This document shows positions 35,701-47,874 of a DNA stretch of 53,150 nucleotides, piece by piece; within the stretch, counting starts at the first letter, position 1, and each line of letters opens with the position of its first letter. This DNA is from Pseudomonadota bacterium (GTDB lineage Bacteria; Pseudomonadota; Gammaproteobacteria; Pseudomonadales; Moraxellaceae), in NCBI GenBank assembly GCA_021804565.1, contig JAJZHK010000016.1:1-53150 (forward strand), read 5' to 3'. The notes beneath the pieces were generated by a model. The model worked only from the letters and a program-made list of their open reading frames with translations. It was not told the origin of the DNA and did no database searches. Position numbers and translations under genes: made by a program.

Positions 35701-37172
35701 CGCAGGCACTGGTGTCGGTCAAGCTGGTTTCCGAGCCCGGTGTCGGTACCATCGCCGCCGGGGTGGCCAAGGCCTATGCCGACCTCATCACCATTTCCGG
35801 CTATGACGGTGGCACGGCCGCCTCGCCGCTGAGCTCGATACACTATGCCGGTTCGCCCTGGGAACTGGGGGTGGCCGAGGCGCAGCAAGCGCTGTGCGCC
35901 AATGATCTGCGCGGCAAGGTACGCGTGCAGACCGATGGTGGCCTGAAGACCGGTCTGGATGTCGTCAAGGCGGCCATACTCGGTGCCGAGTCCTTCGGTT
36001 TTGGCACCACACCGATGGTCGCTCTGGGTTGCAAATACCTGCGTATCTGCCACCTCAACAACTGCGCCACCGGCGTCGCGACGCAGCGTGAGGATCTGCG
36101 TGCCCAGCACTACATCGGCGAGCCGCAGATGCTGATGAACTTCTTCCGTTTTGTGGCCATGGAGACACGTGAGTGGATGGCGCGTCTCGGCGTGCAGACC
36201 TTGGCGGAGCTGATCGGCCGTACCGACCTGCTCGAGATCCTGCCGGGCGATACCGCCAAGCATCGGCGTCTCGACCTCCGCCCCCTGCTTTCGAACCCGC
36301 ATGTCGACAGCAAGCCGCAGTACTGTCAGGTTCTGCGCAATGAGCCTTTTGACCAGGGGGTGCTGGCCGAGCGCATGGTCGCTACCGTACTGCCGGCGAT
36401 CGAGGCCAAGACCGGCGGTGTCTTCGAGTTCAGGGTCGGCAATTGCGATCGCTCCATCGGCGCCCGTCTGTCCGGCGAGATCGCCCGCCGCCATGGCGAC
36501 CTGGGCATGCAGGATGCCCCGATACAGCTGCGTCTGCAGGGCACCGCTGGACAGAGTTTCGGCGTCTGGAACGCCGGTGGCCTGAATATGCGGCTCGAAG
36601 GTGACGCCAATGACTATGTCGGCAAGGGCATGGCCGGTGGCAAGCTGACCATCGTACCGCCGCTGGGCTCGCCCTTCGCCTCGCAGGAAACCGCCATCAT
36701 CGGCAACACCTGTCTGTACGGCGCCACCGGAGGTCGTCTGTTTGCCGCCGGTACCGCCGGTGAGCGTTTCGCGGTGCGTAACTCCGGCTGCCATGCGGTC
36801 ATTGAAGGCGCCGGTGACCACTGCTGTGAGTATATGACCGGAGGTCTGGTGACGGTGCTCGGTCGTACCGGGCTCAATTTTGGCGCCGGCATGACCGGTG
36901 GCTTTGCCTATGTGCTCGATCTCGACAATGACTTTTTCGATCGCTGCAACCATGAGCTGATCGATCTGCATCGTATCAGCACCGAGCCGATGGAGGCGCA
37001 TCGCCATCATCTGCGCGAGGTGCTCGAGGAGTATGTGGCTGAGACTGATAGCGCTTGGGGTCGTTCGCTCTTGCAGCGTTTCGATGAAATGGTGCGCAAG
37101 TTCTGGTTGGTGAAGCCCAAGGCCGCCAATATGAAAGAGCTGCTCAACAGCGTTCGTCGTAATCCGATGTGA
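32712..37172 (+). CDS. gltB: Glutamate synthase (NADPH) large subunit GltB
   Basis: A 1486-residue enzyme making glutamate from glutamine and 2-oxoglutarate. After a short propeptide the catalytic N-terminal nucleophile is Cys20 in [10 protein letters not shown]. The class II amidotransferase domain (about 20–420) includes [21 protein letters not shown] central domain, the FMN-binding synthase domain with [12 protein letters not shown] and [13 protein letters not shown], the 3Fe–4S cysteines in [15 protein letters not shown], and the C-terminal GXGXG helix domain follow. AAGGG eight bases upstream selects this ATG. A TATAGT at 32630–32635 may be the −10 of its promoter. Confidence 0.97.
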   Translation: MLEAARAEGLYSPEDVRDNCGFGMIAHRRGEASHDLVRTAIHSLSCMTHRGAIAADGKTGDGCGLMLKMPQKFFRAIAEELWETSLSPVFAVGTVFLHPQPELAAEAQRVLAEAIRCEGLQIVGWRPLPVDPSVCGEIALRSLPQFQQVFVDAPGHDEASCNRKLFLARRRAEQRLAEDSYFYVPSLSSTVVVYKGLVMPADLARFYRDLDDERMTSSIVVFHQRFSTNTLPRWPLAHPFRYLAHNGEINTISGNRAWALARAPKFVNPLLPGVESFHPLVNLRGSDSSSMDNMLEILISGGMDLFRALRLMVPPAWQNVETMDADLRAFYEYNSKHMEAWDGPAGIVTTDGRYAVCMLDRNGLRPSRWVITRNGYITLASEIGVWDYRPEDVVAKGRVGPGQILAVDTQSGELLRTADIDARLKAAHPYKDWLRTQVLRIDHDEEVEKNYCRYADAELLKVQQKLFALSMEERDQILRPLAESAQEAVGSMGDDTPMAVLSRRVRHLADYFRQQFAQVTNPPIDPLREAIVMSLETCLGAEQNVFEVAPRHADRAILASPVLSHSKMQQIRHIVRPGYKLKQIDLFYAPERGLHQAIIDLCQEAEAAVRGGHALLLLSDKPSRPEALPIHALLATGAVHHHLIDCGLRCDANILLETGTARDPHHFATLIGFGATAIYPYLAYDCINDMVRTGELLGDPLELQSNYRKGINKGLLKILSKMGISTVASYRGAQLFEAVGLASEVVHLCFRGVPSRIQGAGFAELEEDQKTLHAQAHKARQPVDVGGLLKFVHGKEYHAFNPDVIGDLHKAVHSGDYQDYRRYADRVNQRPVATLRDLMVPKAGLRAIALDEVESIEHILPRFDSAGMSLGALSPEAHESIAIAMNTLGGRSNSGEGGEDPARYGTLRNSKIKQVASGRFGVTPAYLMSAEVLQIKVAQGAKPGEGGQLPGGKVNALIARLRYSVPGVTLISPPPHHDIYSIEDLAQLIFDLKQVNPQALVSVKLVSEPGVGTIAAGVAKAYADLITISGYDGGTAASPLSSIHYAGSPWELGVAEAQQALCANDLRGKVRVQTDGGLKTGLDVVKAAILGAESFGFGTTPMVALGCKYLRICHLNNCATGVATQREDLRAQHYIGEPQMLMNFFRFVAMETREWMARLGVQTLAELIGRTDLLEILPGDTAKHRRLDLRPLLSNPHVDSKPQYCQVLRNEPFDQGVLAERMVATVLPAIEAKTGGVFEFRVGNCDRSIGARLSGEIARRHGDLGMQDAPIQLRLQGTAGQSFGVWNAGGLNMRLEGDANDYVGKGMAGGKLTIVPPLGSPFASQETAIIGNTCLYGATGGRLFAAGTAGERFAVRNSGCHAVIEGAGDHCCEYMTGGLVTVLGRTGLNFGAGMTGGFAYVLDLDNDFFDRCNHELIDLHRISTEPMEAHRHHLREVLEEYVAETDSAWGRSLLQRFDEMVRKFWLVKPKAANMKELLNSVRRNPM

Positions 37173-37197
37173 CGCCAGCATCCGAACCGAGGCCTAG

Positions 37198-38622
<1,425 letters not shown>

Positions 38623-38654
38623 CCTGATCACTTTAAGAGATGCTGGAGATGTCG

Positions 38655-39719
38655 ATGTCGGAACTGAAGAACGATCGTTTCTTGCGTGCCTTGCTGGGAC
38701 AGGACGTGGATTACACCCCGGTCTGGATGATGCGTCAGGCCGGACGTTATTTGCCGGAGTATCGAGCCACCCGCACGCGCGCCGGCAGCTTCCTCGACCT
38801 TTGTAAAAATCCCGAGCTGGCCTGTGAGGTGACGCTGCAGCCGCTCGAACGCTACGAGCTCGATGCCGCCATACTGTTCTCCGACATCCTCACCATTCCT
38901 GACGCCATGGGTCTGGGCCTGTATTTTGTGGAAGGGGAGGGACCGCGCTTTCGCAAGACCGTGCGTAGCGAGCAGGACATCGCCGACCTGCCCCGTCTGA
39001 ATGCCGATAGCGATCTTGCTTACGTCATGCAGGCGGTACGTACCATACGCCAGGCTCTGGGTGGGCGTGTGCCGCTGATCGGTTTTTCAGGCTCGCCCTG
39101 GACCTTGGCCTGCTACATGGTGCAAGGCGGCAGCAGTCGCGATTTCCGGCAGATCAAAACCCTGCTCTATCGCAGTCCAGAGCTCATGCATGCCCTGCTC
39201 GGCAAGCTCAGCGAGGCGGTGACCGACTACCTCAATGCGCAGATACGCGCTGGCGCCCAGGCGGTGCAGATCTTTGACACCTGGGGCGGGGTCCTGGCCG
39301 ACGGTGCTTATCAGGACTACTCCCTGGCCTATATGCAAAAGATCATCGCCGGCTTGATCAAGGAACATGAGGGTCGCAAGATCCCGGTCATCCTGTTCAC
39401 CAAAGGCGGAGGGGGTTGGCTGGAACTGATGGCTGGGGTGGGCGCCGATGCCCTGGGCCTCGACTGGACGGTCCATCTCGGCCAGGCGCGTGCCCGGGTC
39501 GGTGAGCGTTGTGCCCTGCAGGGCAATATGGACCCCTCGGTGCTTTATGCTGACGCACCGGTGATCCGTGCAGAGGTGGCCCGTCTCCTGGCGCAGTACG
39601 GGCCAGGGAACGGCCATGTCTTCAATCTCGGTCACGGTATTGAGCAGCACGTCGATCCGGCGGCGCCCAGAATCTTCATCGATGCGGTGCATGAGTTGAG
39701 TGCCAGCTACCACAGCTGA
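38655..39719 (+). CDS. hemE: Uroporphyrinogen decarboxylase HemE
   Basis: A 354-residue enzyme that decarboxylates uroporphyrinogen III to coproporphyrinogen III. The signature [17 protein letters not shown] holds the substrate-binding arginines, [15 protein letters not shown] the catalytic aspartate, and [22 protein letters not shown] and HGIEQHVDP follow. The third ATG was chosen because GGAG lies six bases upstream and the N-terminus [13 protein letters not shown] matches the family. gltBD–hemE linkage is typical of Pseudomonas. Confidence 0.96.
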   Translation: MSELKNDRFLRALLGQDVDYTPVWMMRQAGRYLPEYRATRTRAGSFLDLCKNPELACEVTLQPLERYELDAAILFSDILTIPDAMGLGLYFVEGEGPRFRKTVRSEQDIADLPRLNADSDLAYVMQAVRTIRQALGGRVPLIGFSGSPWTLACYMVQGGSSRDFRQIKTLLYRSPELMHALLGKLSEAVTDYLNAQIRAGAQAVQIFDTWGGVLADGAYQDYSLAYMQKIIAGLIKEHEGRKIPVILFTKGGGGWLELMAGVGADALGLDWTVHLGQARARVGERCALQGNMDPSVLYADAPVIRAEVARLLAQYGPGNGHVFNLGHGIEQHVDPAAPRIFIDAVHELSASYHS

Positions 39720-39736
39720 GCTTGGCGGAGGTGGCC

Positions 39737-41397
<1,661 letters not shown>

Positions 41398-41401
<4 letters not shown>

Positions 41402-42216
41402 GGCGTCGTCGCGCTTTTTTCGGTGTCGAGGCCGGCACTGGGGTCGCTGTTGCTCAAGTCCTGCTGCTCATGACGGCCATCCCACTCACAGGTCCCGGCG
41501 GTGGGTGGCGGCTGGGTGCCTAGGGCATAGTGACCGACCCGTTCGACACCATGGGCCACGGCATGCTCCATACGGTCGACAACCTTGCTGAGGCGTTGTT
41601 CGGGAGGAACCGCCGGGATGATCAGGTCATGGGCGAGAATTTGCAGCTGGGCGCGCATGCGGTCAGGCTGGAAGATCGACATGCGATGCTGCAGGACATA
41701 GGCCATATCGCCTTCCTTGAAGATCAGGAAGCCGTAGTAATAGTGCTTGTCGACATCTTTGCGATCGGGAGAGTCCTTGGGCTGCATGAGCAGGGAGTCC
41801 ACCGCGAAGAGGCCCGCATGACCGCGTACACGGACAAAAACCTTGCCCTGTTCGTCGATGACCTTGATGCGCCCGGAGGCCGGCATGACCTTGCGCAGAT
41901 AGTTGGCATAGATGATCTCAGCGATGGTGCGATCGGACGCGAAGGCAGGAATGCGCGCCAGCGGGCTTTCATTGATGCGCAGATCGTCGATACGGAAGAA
42001 GCGGTTCTCGGCATCCCAGATGCTGAGCGAGTCACCGACGTGGTCGCAGGCCTCGGTCAGGGTGACTTGACCACGAAAGGTGTTACTGAACAGCGGCAGG
42101 GAATAGGCCTTTTGCGGGGCATGGTAGTAGCCCAGGGTTTGTACGGAGCTGCTGGCGCAGGCCCCCAGAACCAGGCACAGGCAGGACAGATAGATTTTTT
42201 TTATGGTGTCGCTCAC
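41398..42216 (-). CDS. Outer-membrane lipoprotein of unknown function
   Basis: A 272-residue protein with a lipoprotein signal peptide ending in LGAC (near residue 19). I do not recognise a family. The mature part is mixed alpha/beta with a conserved-looking core (about 70–215), including DVDKHYYYGFLIFKEGDMAYVL and RMRAQLQILAHDLIIPAVP. The C-terminal 50 residues are Pro/Asp/Ser-rich and probably disordered. The GTG at 42216 has GGAGAAG seven bases upstream and follows the uup stop by four bases; an ATG at 42237 inside uup lacks a ribosome binding site. It is probably co-transcribed with uup. Confidence 0.7.
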
Positions 42217-42220
42217 GGTG

Positions 42221-43999
42221 TCACTTCTCCAGGGCATCCCAGCGTTCGAGGAGATCGATCAAGGTTTCTTCGATGACAACCAGACGATCGCCGACTTCCT
42301 TTGCTCTTCTATTGTCAAGGAAGAATTCCGGGGCGTCCATTTGTTCTTGTAACTGCGCCTGTTCCTGCTCCAGGGCAGCGATCTGCTCAGGAATGGCCGC
42401 CAGCTCGCGCTGTTCCTTGTTGCTCAGCTTGCGTGGTCGTGACGGTGAGGCTGCGGTGTTCGGCCGTACCTGCTCACGCGCTGCCACGTCGACACGGCTC
42501 GCCGCCGGGCGTTGCCGCAGGAGGTCCTGATAGCCGCCGATATAGTCCTCAATACCGCCTGCCCCATCAAAATACCAGATCGAGGAGACCACCTGATCGA
42601 GGAAGGCGCGGTCGTGCGAAATCAGCAGCAAAGTGCCCTGGTACTGCGCCAACCGGTCTTCGAGCAGTTCCAGCGTCTCCAGATCGAGATCATTGGTCGG
42701 CTCATCGAGGATGAGCAGGTTGCAGGGGCGCGCCAGCAGGCGGGCCAGCAGCAAGCGATTGCGCTCGCCACCGGAGAGGCTGCGTACCGGGGAACGGGCG
42801 CGTTTGCTGGAAAAGAGAAAGTCCTGCAGGTAGGACATGACGTGCTGCTCACGCCCCCCGACCTGGACGTGATCGGAGCCTTCAGCGACGCTCGCGAGCA
42901 CCGTGGCGTCGGGATCGAGGGCCTCGCGATGCTGGTCAAAATAGGCGACTTGCAGGCGTGTGCCCTGGTGGATATGACCTTGCGTCGGCGCCAGCTCACC
43001 GAGCAGCAGGCGGACCAGGGTCGATTTGCCGACGCCGTTGTCGCCGACCAGTCCTATGCGCTCGCCACGCATGACCGTGGCCGAGAAGTTCTCGATCAGA
43101 CGGCGCTCGCCGAGATGGTAGCTGAGGTTCTCGATATCGTAGACCAGTCGGCCCGAGCGTTCGCTCGCACTGATCTGAAAGCGCGCCTGGCCTGGACGCA
43201 GGCGCTGTTCAGCCTTGTCCTGGCGCATCGCCTCCAGCGCACGGACACGGCCTTCATTGCGCGTGCGCCGGGCCTCGATGCCCTTGCGTATCCAGACCTC
43301 TTCTTCGGCCAGGCGGCGCTCGAACAAGGCGCGCTCCTTGCTCTCGCTGGCCAAACGCAGGTCCCGGCGCTGCAGGGCCTCGTCGTAGCGACAGTGGTAG
43401 TCGTACACCTGGCCGCGATCGATTTCCCAGACACGCTCGCCGATACTGCGTAAAAAAGCCCGATCATGGCTGATGACGACCAGGGCACCGCGCCAGGCCA
43501 GAAGATGGCGGCTGAGCCACTCGATGCTGCTGATGTCGAGGTGGTTGGTCGGCTCATCGAGCAGCAGGAGGTCGGGCTCACAGGCCAGGGCGCGGGCGAG
43601 CAGCACGCGGCGCTTACGGCCCCCAGACAGCGTCGAGAAGTCGGTGTCGGCGTTGAGTTCCAGACGTGCCAGCCAGTGACGCGCAGCCTGCTCCTTCTGA
43701 TAGGCCTCGCGGCCGTCGTCGGCGTGCAGGGCGGACTCAAGCACGGACAGGGTGCTGCCGCTCAGTTCGAGGGGGACTTCTTGCGGCAGGGTGGCGACGC
43801 GCAGGCCCTGCCGGCGTAGCACCTCACCGGCGTCGAGCGTCAGCTCGCCGGCGAGCACCTTGAGCAGGGAAGACTTGCCAGCGCCGTTACGGCCGATGAC
43901 GACGATACGTTCGCCCGCCTGCAGGCCGAGATCGACATGATCAAGCAGGGCGCCATCGCCCCAGGCGAGTTGCGCGTCTTTTAAGGTGAGCAGGGTCAT
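42221..43999 (-). CDS. uup: ABC-F ATPase Uup
   Basis: A 592-residue cytoplasmic ABC-F protein with two ATPase cassettes. The first has Walker A GRNGAGKSSLLK, signature LSGGRKRRVLLARAL and Walker B LLLLDEPTNHLD; the second has GDNGVGKSTLVR, LSGGERNRLLLARLL and LLILDEPTNDLD. The C-terminal coiled coil (about 520–592) is characteristic of Uup, which binds DNA branched structures and the ribosome. The start at 43999 gives the family N-terminus LLTLKDAQLAWGDGALLD; the frame extends further only through slyX complement. It is divergent from slyX, whose start is 63 bases away. Confidence 0.93.
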   Translation of the reverse strand: MTLLTLKDAQLAWGDGALLDHVDLGLQAGERIVVIGRNGAGKSSLLKVLAGELTLDAGEVLRRQGLRVATLPQEVPLELSGSTLSVLESALHADDGREAYQKEQAARHWLARLELNADTDFSTLSGGRKRRVLLARALACEPDLLLLDEPTNHLDISSIEWLSRHLLAWRGALVVISHDRAFLRSIGERVWEIDRGQVYDYHCRYDEALQRRDLRLASESKERALFERRLAEEEVWIRKGIEARRTRNEGRVRALEAMRQDKAEQRLRPGQARFQISASERSGRLVYDIENLSYHLGERRLIENFSATVMRGERIGLVGDNGVGKSTLVRLLLGELAPTQGHIHQGTRLQVAYFDQHREALDPDATVLASVAEGSDHVQVGGREQHVMSYLQDFLFSSKRARSPVRSLSGGERNRLLLARLLARPCNLLILDEPTNDLDLETLELLEDRLAQYQGTLLLISHDRAFLDQVVSSIWYFDGAGGIEDYIGGYQDLLRQRPAASRVDVAAREQVRPNTAASPSRPRKLSNKEQRELAAIPEQIAALEQEQAQLQEQMDAPEFFLDNRRAKEVGDRLVVIEETLIDLLERWDALEK

Positions 44000-44061
44000 G
44001 CTTGCCTGTCTCCACGAGAGTGATGGATGATAGCCCCCCACCATGCCTCTGTGGAGATGAA

Positions 44062-44259
44062 ATGGATCGTCTTGACCGCCTGGAGAGCCAGCTGGCTTTT
44101 CAGGATGATCTGCTCGAAACACTCAACCGTCTGGTGGCCAGCCAGCAAGTCAGTATTTTGAATCTGCAGCGCGAAATGGCGGCCCTGCGTCAGCGCCTGC
44201 AGCAGATCGAAATACCCATGACGACGCCTGGACAGGAACCGCCGCCACCGCACTACTGA
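44062..44259 (+). CDS. slyX: SlyX small coiled-coil protein
   Basis: A 65-residue SlyX. The N-terminus DRLDRLESQLAFQDDLLETLNR and the heptad pattern through about residue 45 form a single coiled coil; the tail ends in the diagnostic PPPPHY. Its function is unknown. GGAG five bases upstream fixes the ATG at 44062. Its stop overlaps that of the convergent hotdog gene by seven bases. Confidence 0.92.
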   Translation: MDRLDRLESQLAFQDDLLETLNRLVASQQVSILNLQREMAALRQRLQQIEIPMTTPGQEPPPPHY

Positions 44260-44765
44260 GTCTGGTCGGCGGCTTTGCGCTTTTTCGGCACCCAGGCCCA
44301 GATCATTTCGCAGCGCACCGGTTCGCCGCCGCTGTCATCGCTGACCTGGGTCTGCACGCGCAGCTCCCCTTTGGCCGACGTGTGCAGCAGCTCGATCTGC
44401 TCGGGCGTCAGCTGTGCCACGGCACGCAGATGACCGACGCTGCGCTGGAGAAACTCCACTTTCATGCTTTTGATCAAAGGCAGGCTGTGGTCAGGCAGAT
44501 TCATGCCCACGACGAAGCCGCTGGCGGTTTCGGCGAGCAGGGCCATGGCCGCGGCATGGATGCCTTTGATATGGTTCTGCACCGGACGGCGATTGCGTAG
44601 CGAGACCACCACACGTTCAGCCTTGAGTTCCTCATAGATCAGGCCGCTGGTGCCGACGTAGGGCACGACGCGGCCGAGGATGCGCGAGATGATGGCCGGG
44701 CGCAGCGCCTGGGGCACGAAGGAAAGCCGGTCCAGGGTTCGTGTCAGGGTGTTGTTGAAGGCCAT
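44253..44765 (-). CDS. DUF4442 / hotdog-fold thioesterase-like protein
   Basis: A 170-residue protein with the DUF4442 layout: an N-terminal helical part with RPAIISRILGRVVPYVGTSG, the hotdog strands VVVSLRNRRPVQNHIKGIHA, AAMALLAETASGFVVGMNLP, and the later sheet with KSMKVEFLQRSVGHLRAVA. The histidine/asparagine pair in NHIKGIHA is typical of the family. A CoA-thioester substrate is likely, but the substrate is unknown. It lies five bases after yajQ and is probably co-transcribed with it. Confidence 0.82.
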   Translation of the reverse strand: MAFNNTLTRTLDRLSFVPQALRPAIISRILGRVVPYVGTSGLIYEELKAERVVVSLRNRRPVQNHIKGIHAAAMALLAETASGFVVGMNLPDHSLPLIKSMKVEFLQRSVGHLRAVAQLTPEQIELLHTSAKGELRVQTQVSDDSGGEPVRCEMIWAWVPKKRKAADQTQ

Positions 44766-44770
44766 GAAGG

Positions 44771-45259
44771 TCAGTCCTTGAAATTATTGAATTGCAGTGG
44801 CAGGCCAAGATTCTGTTCGCGCAGGAGTGCCATGACGCTTTGCAGGGTATCTCTTTTCTTGTCACTGATGCGTACTTTGTCGCCCTGAATCGAGGCTTGT
44901 GCCTTGATGCCAGATTCCTTGATGATTTTGACGATTTTCTTGGCGCTGTCCTGATCGAGACCGTCTTTGAGGGCTATCGTTTGCAGCATGCGCCGTCCCG
45001 AGGCCTGCATGTCTTTGACATCGAGGACCTGCGGATCCACCTTGCGCTTGATCAGATGCGTCTCGAGCATGCTGCGCAACTGGTCGACCTGAAAATCAGA
45101 GTTGGCGCTGAGCTGGATCTCTTTGCTTTTTTCCTTGAGCTCCACCGTCGCCTCGCTGCCGCGAAAATCGAAGCGCGTGGCGATTTCTTTGCTGGTGTTG
45201 TTGACCGCATGGGCGATTTCAAACATTTCCAGTTCCGATACGACGTCGAATGAAGGCAT
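44771..45259 (-). CDS. YajQ-family nucleotide-binding protein
   Basis: A 162-residue YajQ protein with two ferredoxin-like domains. The start PSFDVVSELEMFEIAHAVNN and RFDFRGSEATVEL are the family signature, followed by LIKRKVDPQVLDVKDMQASG and IKESGIKAQASIQGDKVRIS. In Xanthomonas and Pseudomonas members bind cyclic di-GMP and act with a LysR regulator. The ATG at 45259 has GGAGAG seven bases upstream. Cyclic di-GMP binding here is an inference; it would fit the attachment genes in the window. Confidence 0.92.
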   Translation of the reverse strand: MPSFDVVSELEMFEIAHAVNNTSKEIATRFDFRGSEATVELKEKSKEIQLSANSDFQVDQLRSMLETHLIKRKVDPQVLDVKDMQASGRRMLQTIALKDGLDQDSAKKIVKIIKESGIKAQASIQGDKVRISDKKRDTLQSVMALLREQNLGLPLQFNNFKD

Positions 45260-45370
45260 GTCATACTCTCCGTAATGGCGGGGATTTAACATCCCGATCC
45301 AAAATTGTGCAAGTACACTGAGCGGCTGAGACTTGCCTGATGATCAAGAGCTGCCGCCGAGGAGACAGAC

Positions 45371-46018
45371 ATGCTTCGCTACCACATCATGCCGGTGACC
45401 GCCTTTGCCCAGAACTGCACCCTGCTGTGGTGCGATCAAAGCCAGGCGGCGGTGCTGGTCGATGCCGGTGGCGAGCCGCAAAGGCTGCGCACGGAAGTCG
45501 CGAAGCGGCAGTTGCACCTGCAGGCCCTGTGGGTGACCCACGGCCATGTCGATCACGTCGGTGCGGTCGGACAGCTGGCGGAGGAGCTGAATCTGCCGGT
45601 GCTAGGCCCGGGGGTCGAGGATGATTACTGGCTGCAGGCGCTGCCGAGCATCGCCCGCCAGTACGGCTTTGCGCCAGCTGCGGTGCTCAAGCCGGATCGC
45701 TGGCTGCAGGACGGTGATCGCTTGTCTGTGGGCGAGGAAAGTCTGCGGGTCATCCATTGTCCGGGACACACCCCGGGACATATGGTGTTCTACCATGAAC
45801 CCAGCCAGCTGGCCCTGGTCGGTGATGTGCTGTTCGCTGGATCAATAGGACGCAGCGACTTTCCTGGCGGCGATGGTCCGACACTGATACGTTCGATCCG
45901 TGAGCGCCTCTTTTCCCTGGGGGATGAGGTGGCCTTTATTCCAGGTCATGGGCCGATGTCGACGATGGGGGAAGAGCGCCAACACAATCCCTTCGTGGCC
46001 GACTCTCAATGGGGCTGA
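45371..46018 (+). CDS. MBL-fold hydrolase, YcbL-like (glyoxalase II type)
   Basis: A 215-residue metallo-beta-lactamase-fold hydrolase. Metal ligands are in WVTHGHVDHVGAVG (HxHxDH), a later His in CPGHTPGHM, Asp in LVGDVLFAGSIGRSDFPGG and His in FIPGHGPMSTMGEE. This order and length match YcbL, a single-domain type of hydroxyacylglutathione hydrolase. The natural substrate is unproven. Its end overlaps the convergent kinase gene by 13 bases. Confidence 0.88.
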   Translation: MLRYHIMPVTAFAQNCTLLWCDQSQAAVLVDAGGEPQRLRTEVAKRQLHLQALWVTHGHVDHVGAVGQLAEELNLPVLGPGVEDDYWLQALPSIARQYGFAPAAVLKPDRWLQDGDRLSVGEESLRVIHCPGHTPGHMVFYHEPSQLALVGDVLFAGSIGRSDFPGGDGPTLIRSIRERLFSLGDEVAFIPGHGPMSTMGEERQHNPFVADSQWG

Positions 46019-47748
46019 GCCGGCTCCGGTGCTGAGCGCGGCAGCCTGAGGATGAAGGTGCTGCCCTGCTGCGGCTGGCTGATCACCTTGAGTTCGCCGC
46101 CGAGCATGTCGCGCACCAGCTGGTGCGCCACATAAAGGCCGAGGCCACTGCCCCCCTGATTCTGCCGGGTGGTGAAAAAAGGCTGGAACAGGCGCTTCAT
46201 GTCGGCGGCGCTGATGCCGCAGCCATTGTCACTGACGCGGATCTCCAGATGCTCGGGGTCGAGGCCTTCTTGCGTGGTTTCCAGTTTGATCCAGCCTTCA
46301 TGTCGGCCATCAAAGGCGTGCAGATAAGCATTATTGATGAGATTCATGATGACTTGCTCGAGAGCGCCTGGATAGCTATCCATCCAGATGTCGAGGTCGC
46401 AGTGCAAAAGCAGCTGATAGGGGCTACGTCGTATCTGCGGATGCAGCAGTTGGGCGATGTCGCGGCATAATTCAGGCAGATAGAACTGGCGTCGTCGGCT
46501 CGAGCTTTGGTCGACCGCCATGTTCTTGAAGTTGCTGATCAGGTCACGCGCCCTCTCGCTGCTGCGCACCAGCAGGCGCGACGCTTCCTGCAGGTCAGAC
46601 AACTGCTGGAGGATGTCGTGGCGGGGTATGGCCTTGCCTTGCACCATCTGTTCAAGCTGCGAACTGGTGTGCTGGATGCCGCTGGCCAGGGTCAAGCTGT
46701 TGCCGAGGGGGGTGTTGAGTTCGTGCGCCATGCTCGCGACCATGCTGCCCAGGGTGGTCAGCTTCTCGGTCTCGAGCAGACGTGCCAGGGCCTGCTCACG
46801 TTCTTCGCTGGTGTTGCTCAGTTGGCGGTGGCTGTCGCGCAGGCGTTGTGCCGATTCACGCAGATGCGCTTCGAGCTGTTCGCGTTCCCGGGTGGCACTC
46901 CCGAGGAGCAGGACCAACAGCGACGAGGTCATGATGAACAGCCCTTGCGAGACATCGATGACGGTCCGGCTGATGCCGCTGGAGGTGTTCAGGCCCAGCG
47001 CATGGCCTAGGGCCATCATCAGGATCATCAGGGCTTCCAGGGCCATGGCGGCCGGCATAGGCAGCCATAGGGCCGCGGCCACCAGGATGGGAAGGTTGAT
47101 GAAACGCAGTTCGGAGGGCAGCGGTAGCAGATGCATGAAGGAGATGGCACTGCAGAGCAGCATGGCGGCGAGGAGGGCCAGGCTGGGCAGGGTCTCCAGG
47201 CGATCCTGACGGCCATGCTCCGACCAGGGGTGCAGGCACCAGGGCAGCATCAAAAGCATGCCACTGACGTCCCCCATCCACCACACGGAGGCCATCGCCA
47301 GGGTATCCTGTCCGTTACCGTAATGGTGAATGTGCATGACCCAGGTGCCCAGCAGGGCCGTCGGCAAACAGGCGATGAAGGCCAGGCCGACAGCAATAAC
47401 GCTACCCTGCAGGCTGTCGAGGGCACGCGCCGGGGCAAAGTGGCGTAAACCTTGGGCCATGAGCAGGGCTTCGAGAAGAACGACGACCATCATGTCGCGT
47501 CCGGTGGCGAGATCGAAGCCCAGCGAGGTCGCGCCAAAAGCACCCAGCAAGACGCCGATCCAGCCACGTTGCGGCCAACGGTAGAGGCAGACTGCGCCAA
47601 AGCCCGAGGGCAGCCAAATCAGCGCCGCAGCATGCAGAGAAAGCCCGAGGTGCAAGGAGATCTGTGCCAGCATGATGTAGAATGCGGCGATAGGCAGGAC
47701 CGGGAGCCACGGCATCAGTGTCTCACTCCGGGCTAGTTCACCGCGCAT
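46006..47748 (-). CDS. MASE1-type membrane sensor histidine kinase (orphan)
   Basis: A 580-residue kinase. Eight or so N-terminal membrane helices (about 10–280) resemble MASE1, with LIWLPSGFGAVCLY early and paired helices after it. A coiled coil (about 290–330) leads to a His-phosphorylation box SMVASMAHELNTPLGN, then the ATPase domain with N-box VIMNLINNAYLHAFDG, G1 SDNGCGIS, F-box LFQPFFTTR and G2 QGGSGLGLYVAHQL. Transphosphorylation from the kinase core is therefore likely. No response regulator gene is adjacent. The ATG at 47748 has GGAG seven bases upstream. The signal sensed is unknown. Confidence 0.86.
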   Translation of the reverse strand: MRGELARSETLMPWLPVLPIAAFYIMLAQISLHLGLSLHAAALIWLPSGFGAVCLYRWPQRGWIGVLLGAFGATSLGFDLATGRDMMVVVLLEALLMAQGLRHFAPARALDSLQGSVIAVGLAFIACLPTALLGTWVMHIHHYGNGQDTLAMASVWWMGDVSGMLLMLPWCLHPWSEHGRQDRLETLPSLALLAAMLLCSAISFMHLLPLPSELRFINLPILVAAALWLPMPAAMALEALMILMMALGHALGLNTSSGISRTVIDVSQGLFIMTSSLLVLLLGSATREREQLEAHLRESAQRLRDSHRQLSNTSEEREQALARLLETEKLTTLGSMVASMAHELNTPLGNSLTLASGIQHTSSQLEQMVQGKAIPRHDILQQLSDLQEASRLLVRSSERARDLISNFKNMAVDQSSSRRRQFYLPELCRDIAQLLHPQIRRSPYQLLLHCDLDIWMDSYPGALEQVIMNLINNAYLHAFDGRHEGWIKLETTQEGLDPEHLEIRVSDNGCGISAADMKRLFQPFFTTRQNQGGSGLGLYVAHQLVRDMLGGELKVISQPQQGSTFILRLPRSAPEPAQPH

Positions 47749-47874
47749 GCGCAATCTCCGTGCTGGCTAGGCTTGAGGGTGGCTCGTCGACATCAGTCTG
47801 CTGCAAGTCTAGCAGTGCTGAGAAAATTGCCAGAATTTCGAGCAGAGCAGCTGCAGAGCGGGGCAGGAGGGTTT

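Noticed and set aside
35625-37181. Minus-strand open frame of 518 codons opposite gltB
   Set aside because: It is a shadow of the GltB synthase and GXGXG domains in a GC-rich gene; composition is unlike a real protein (His/Gln/Thr-rich).
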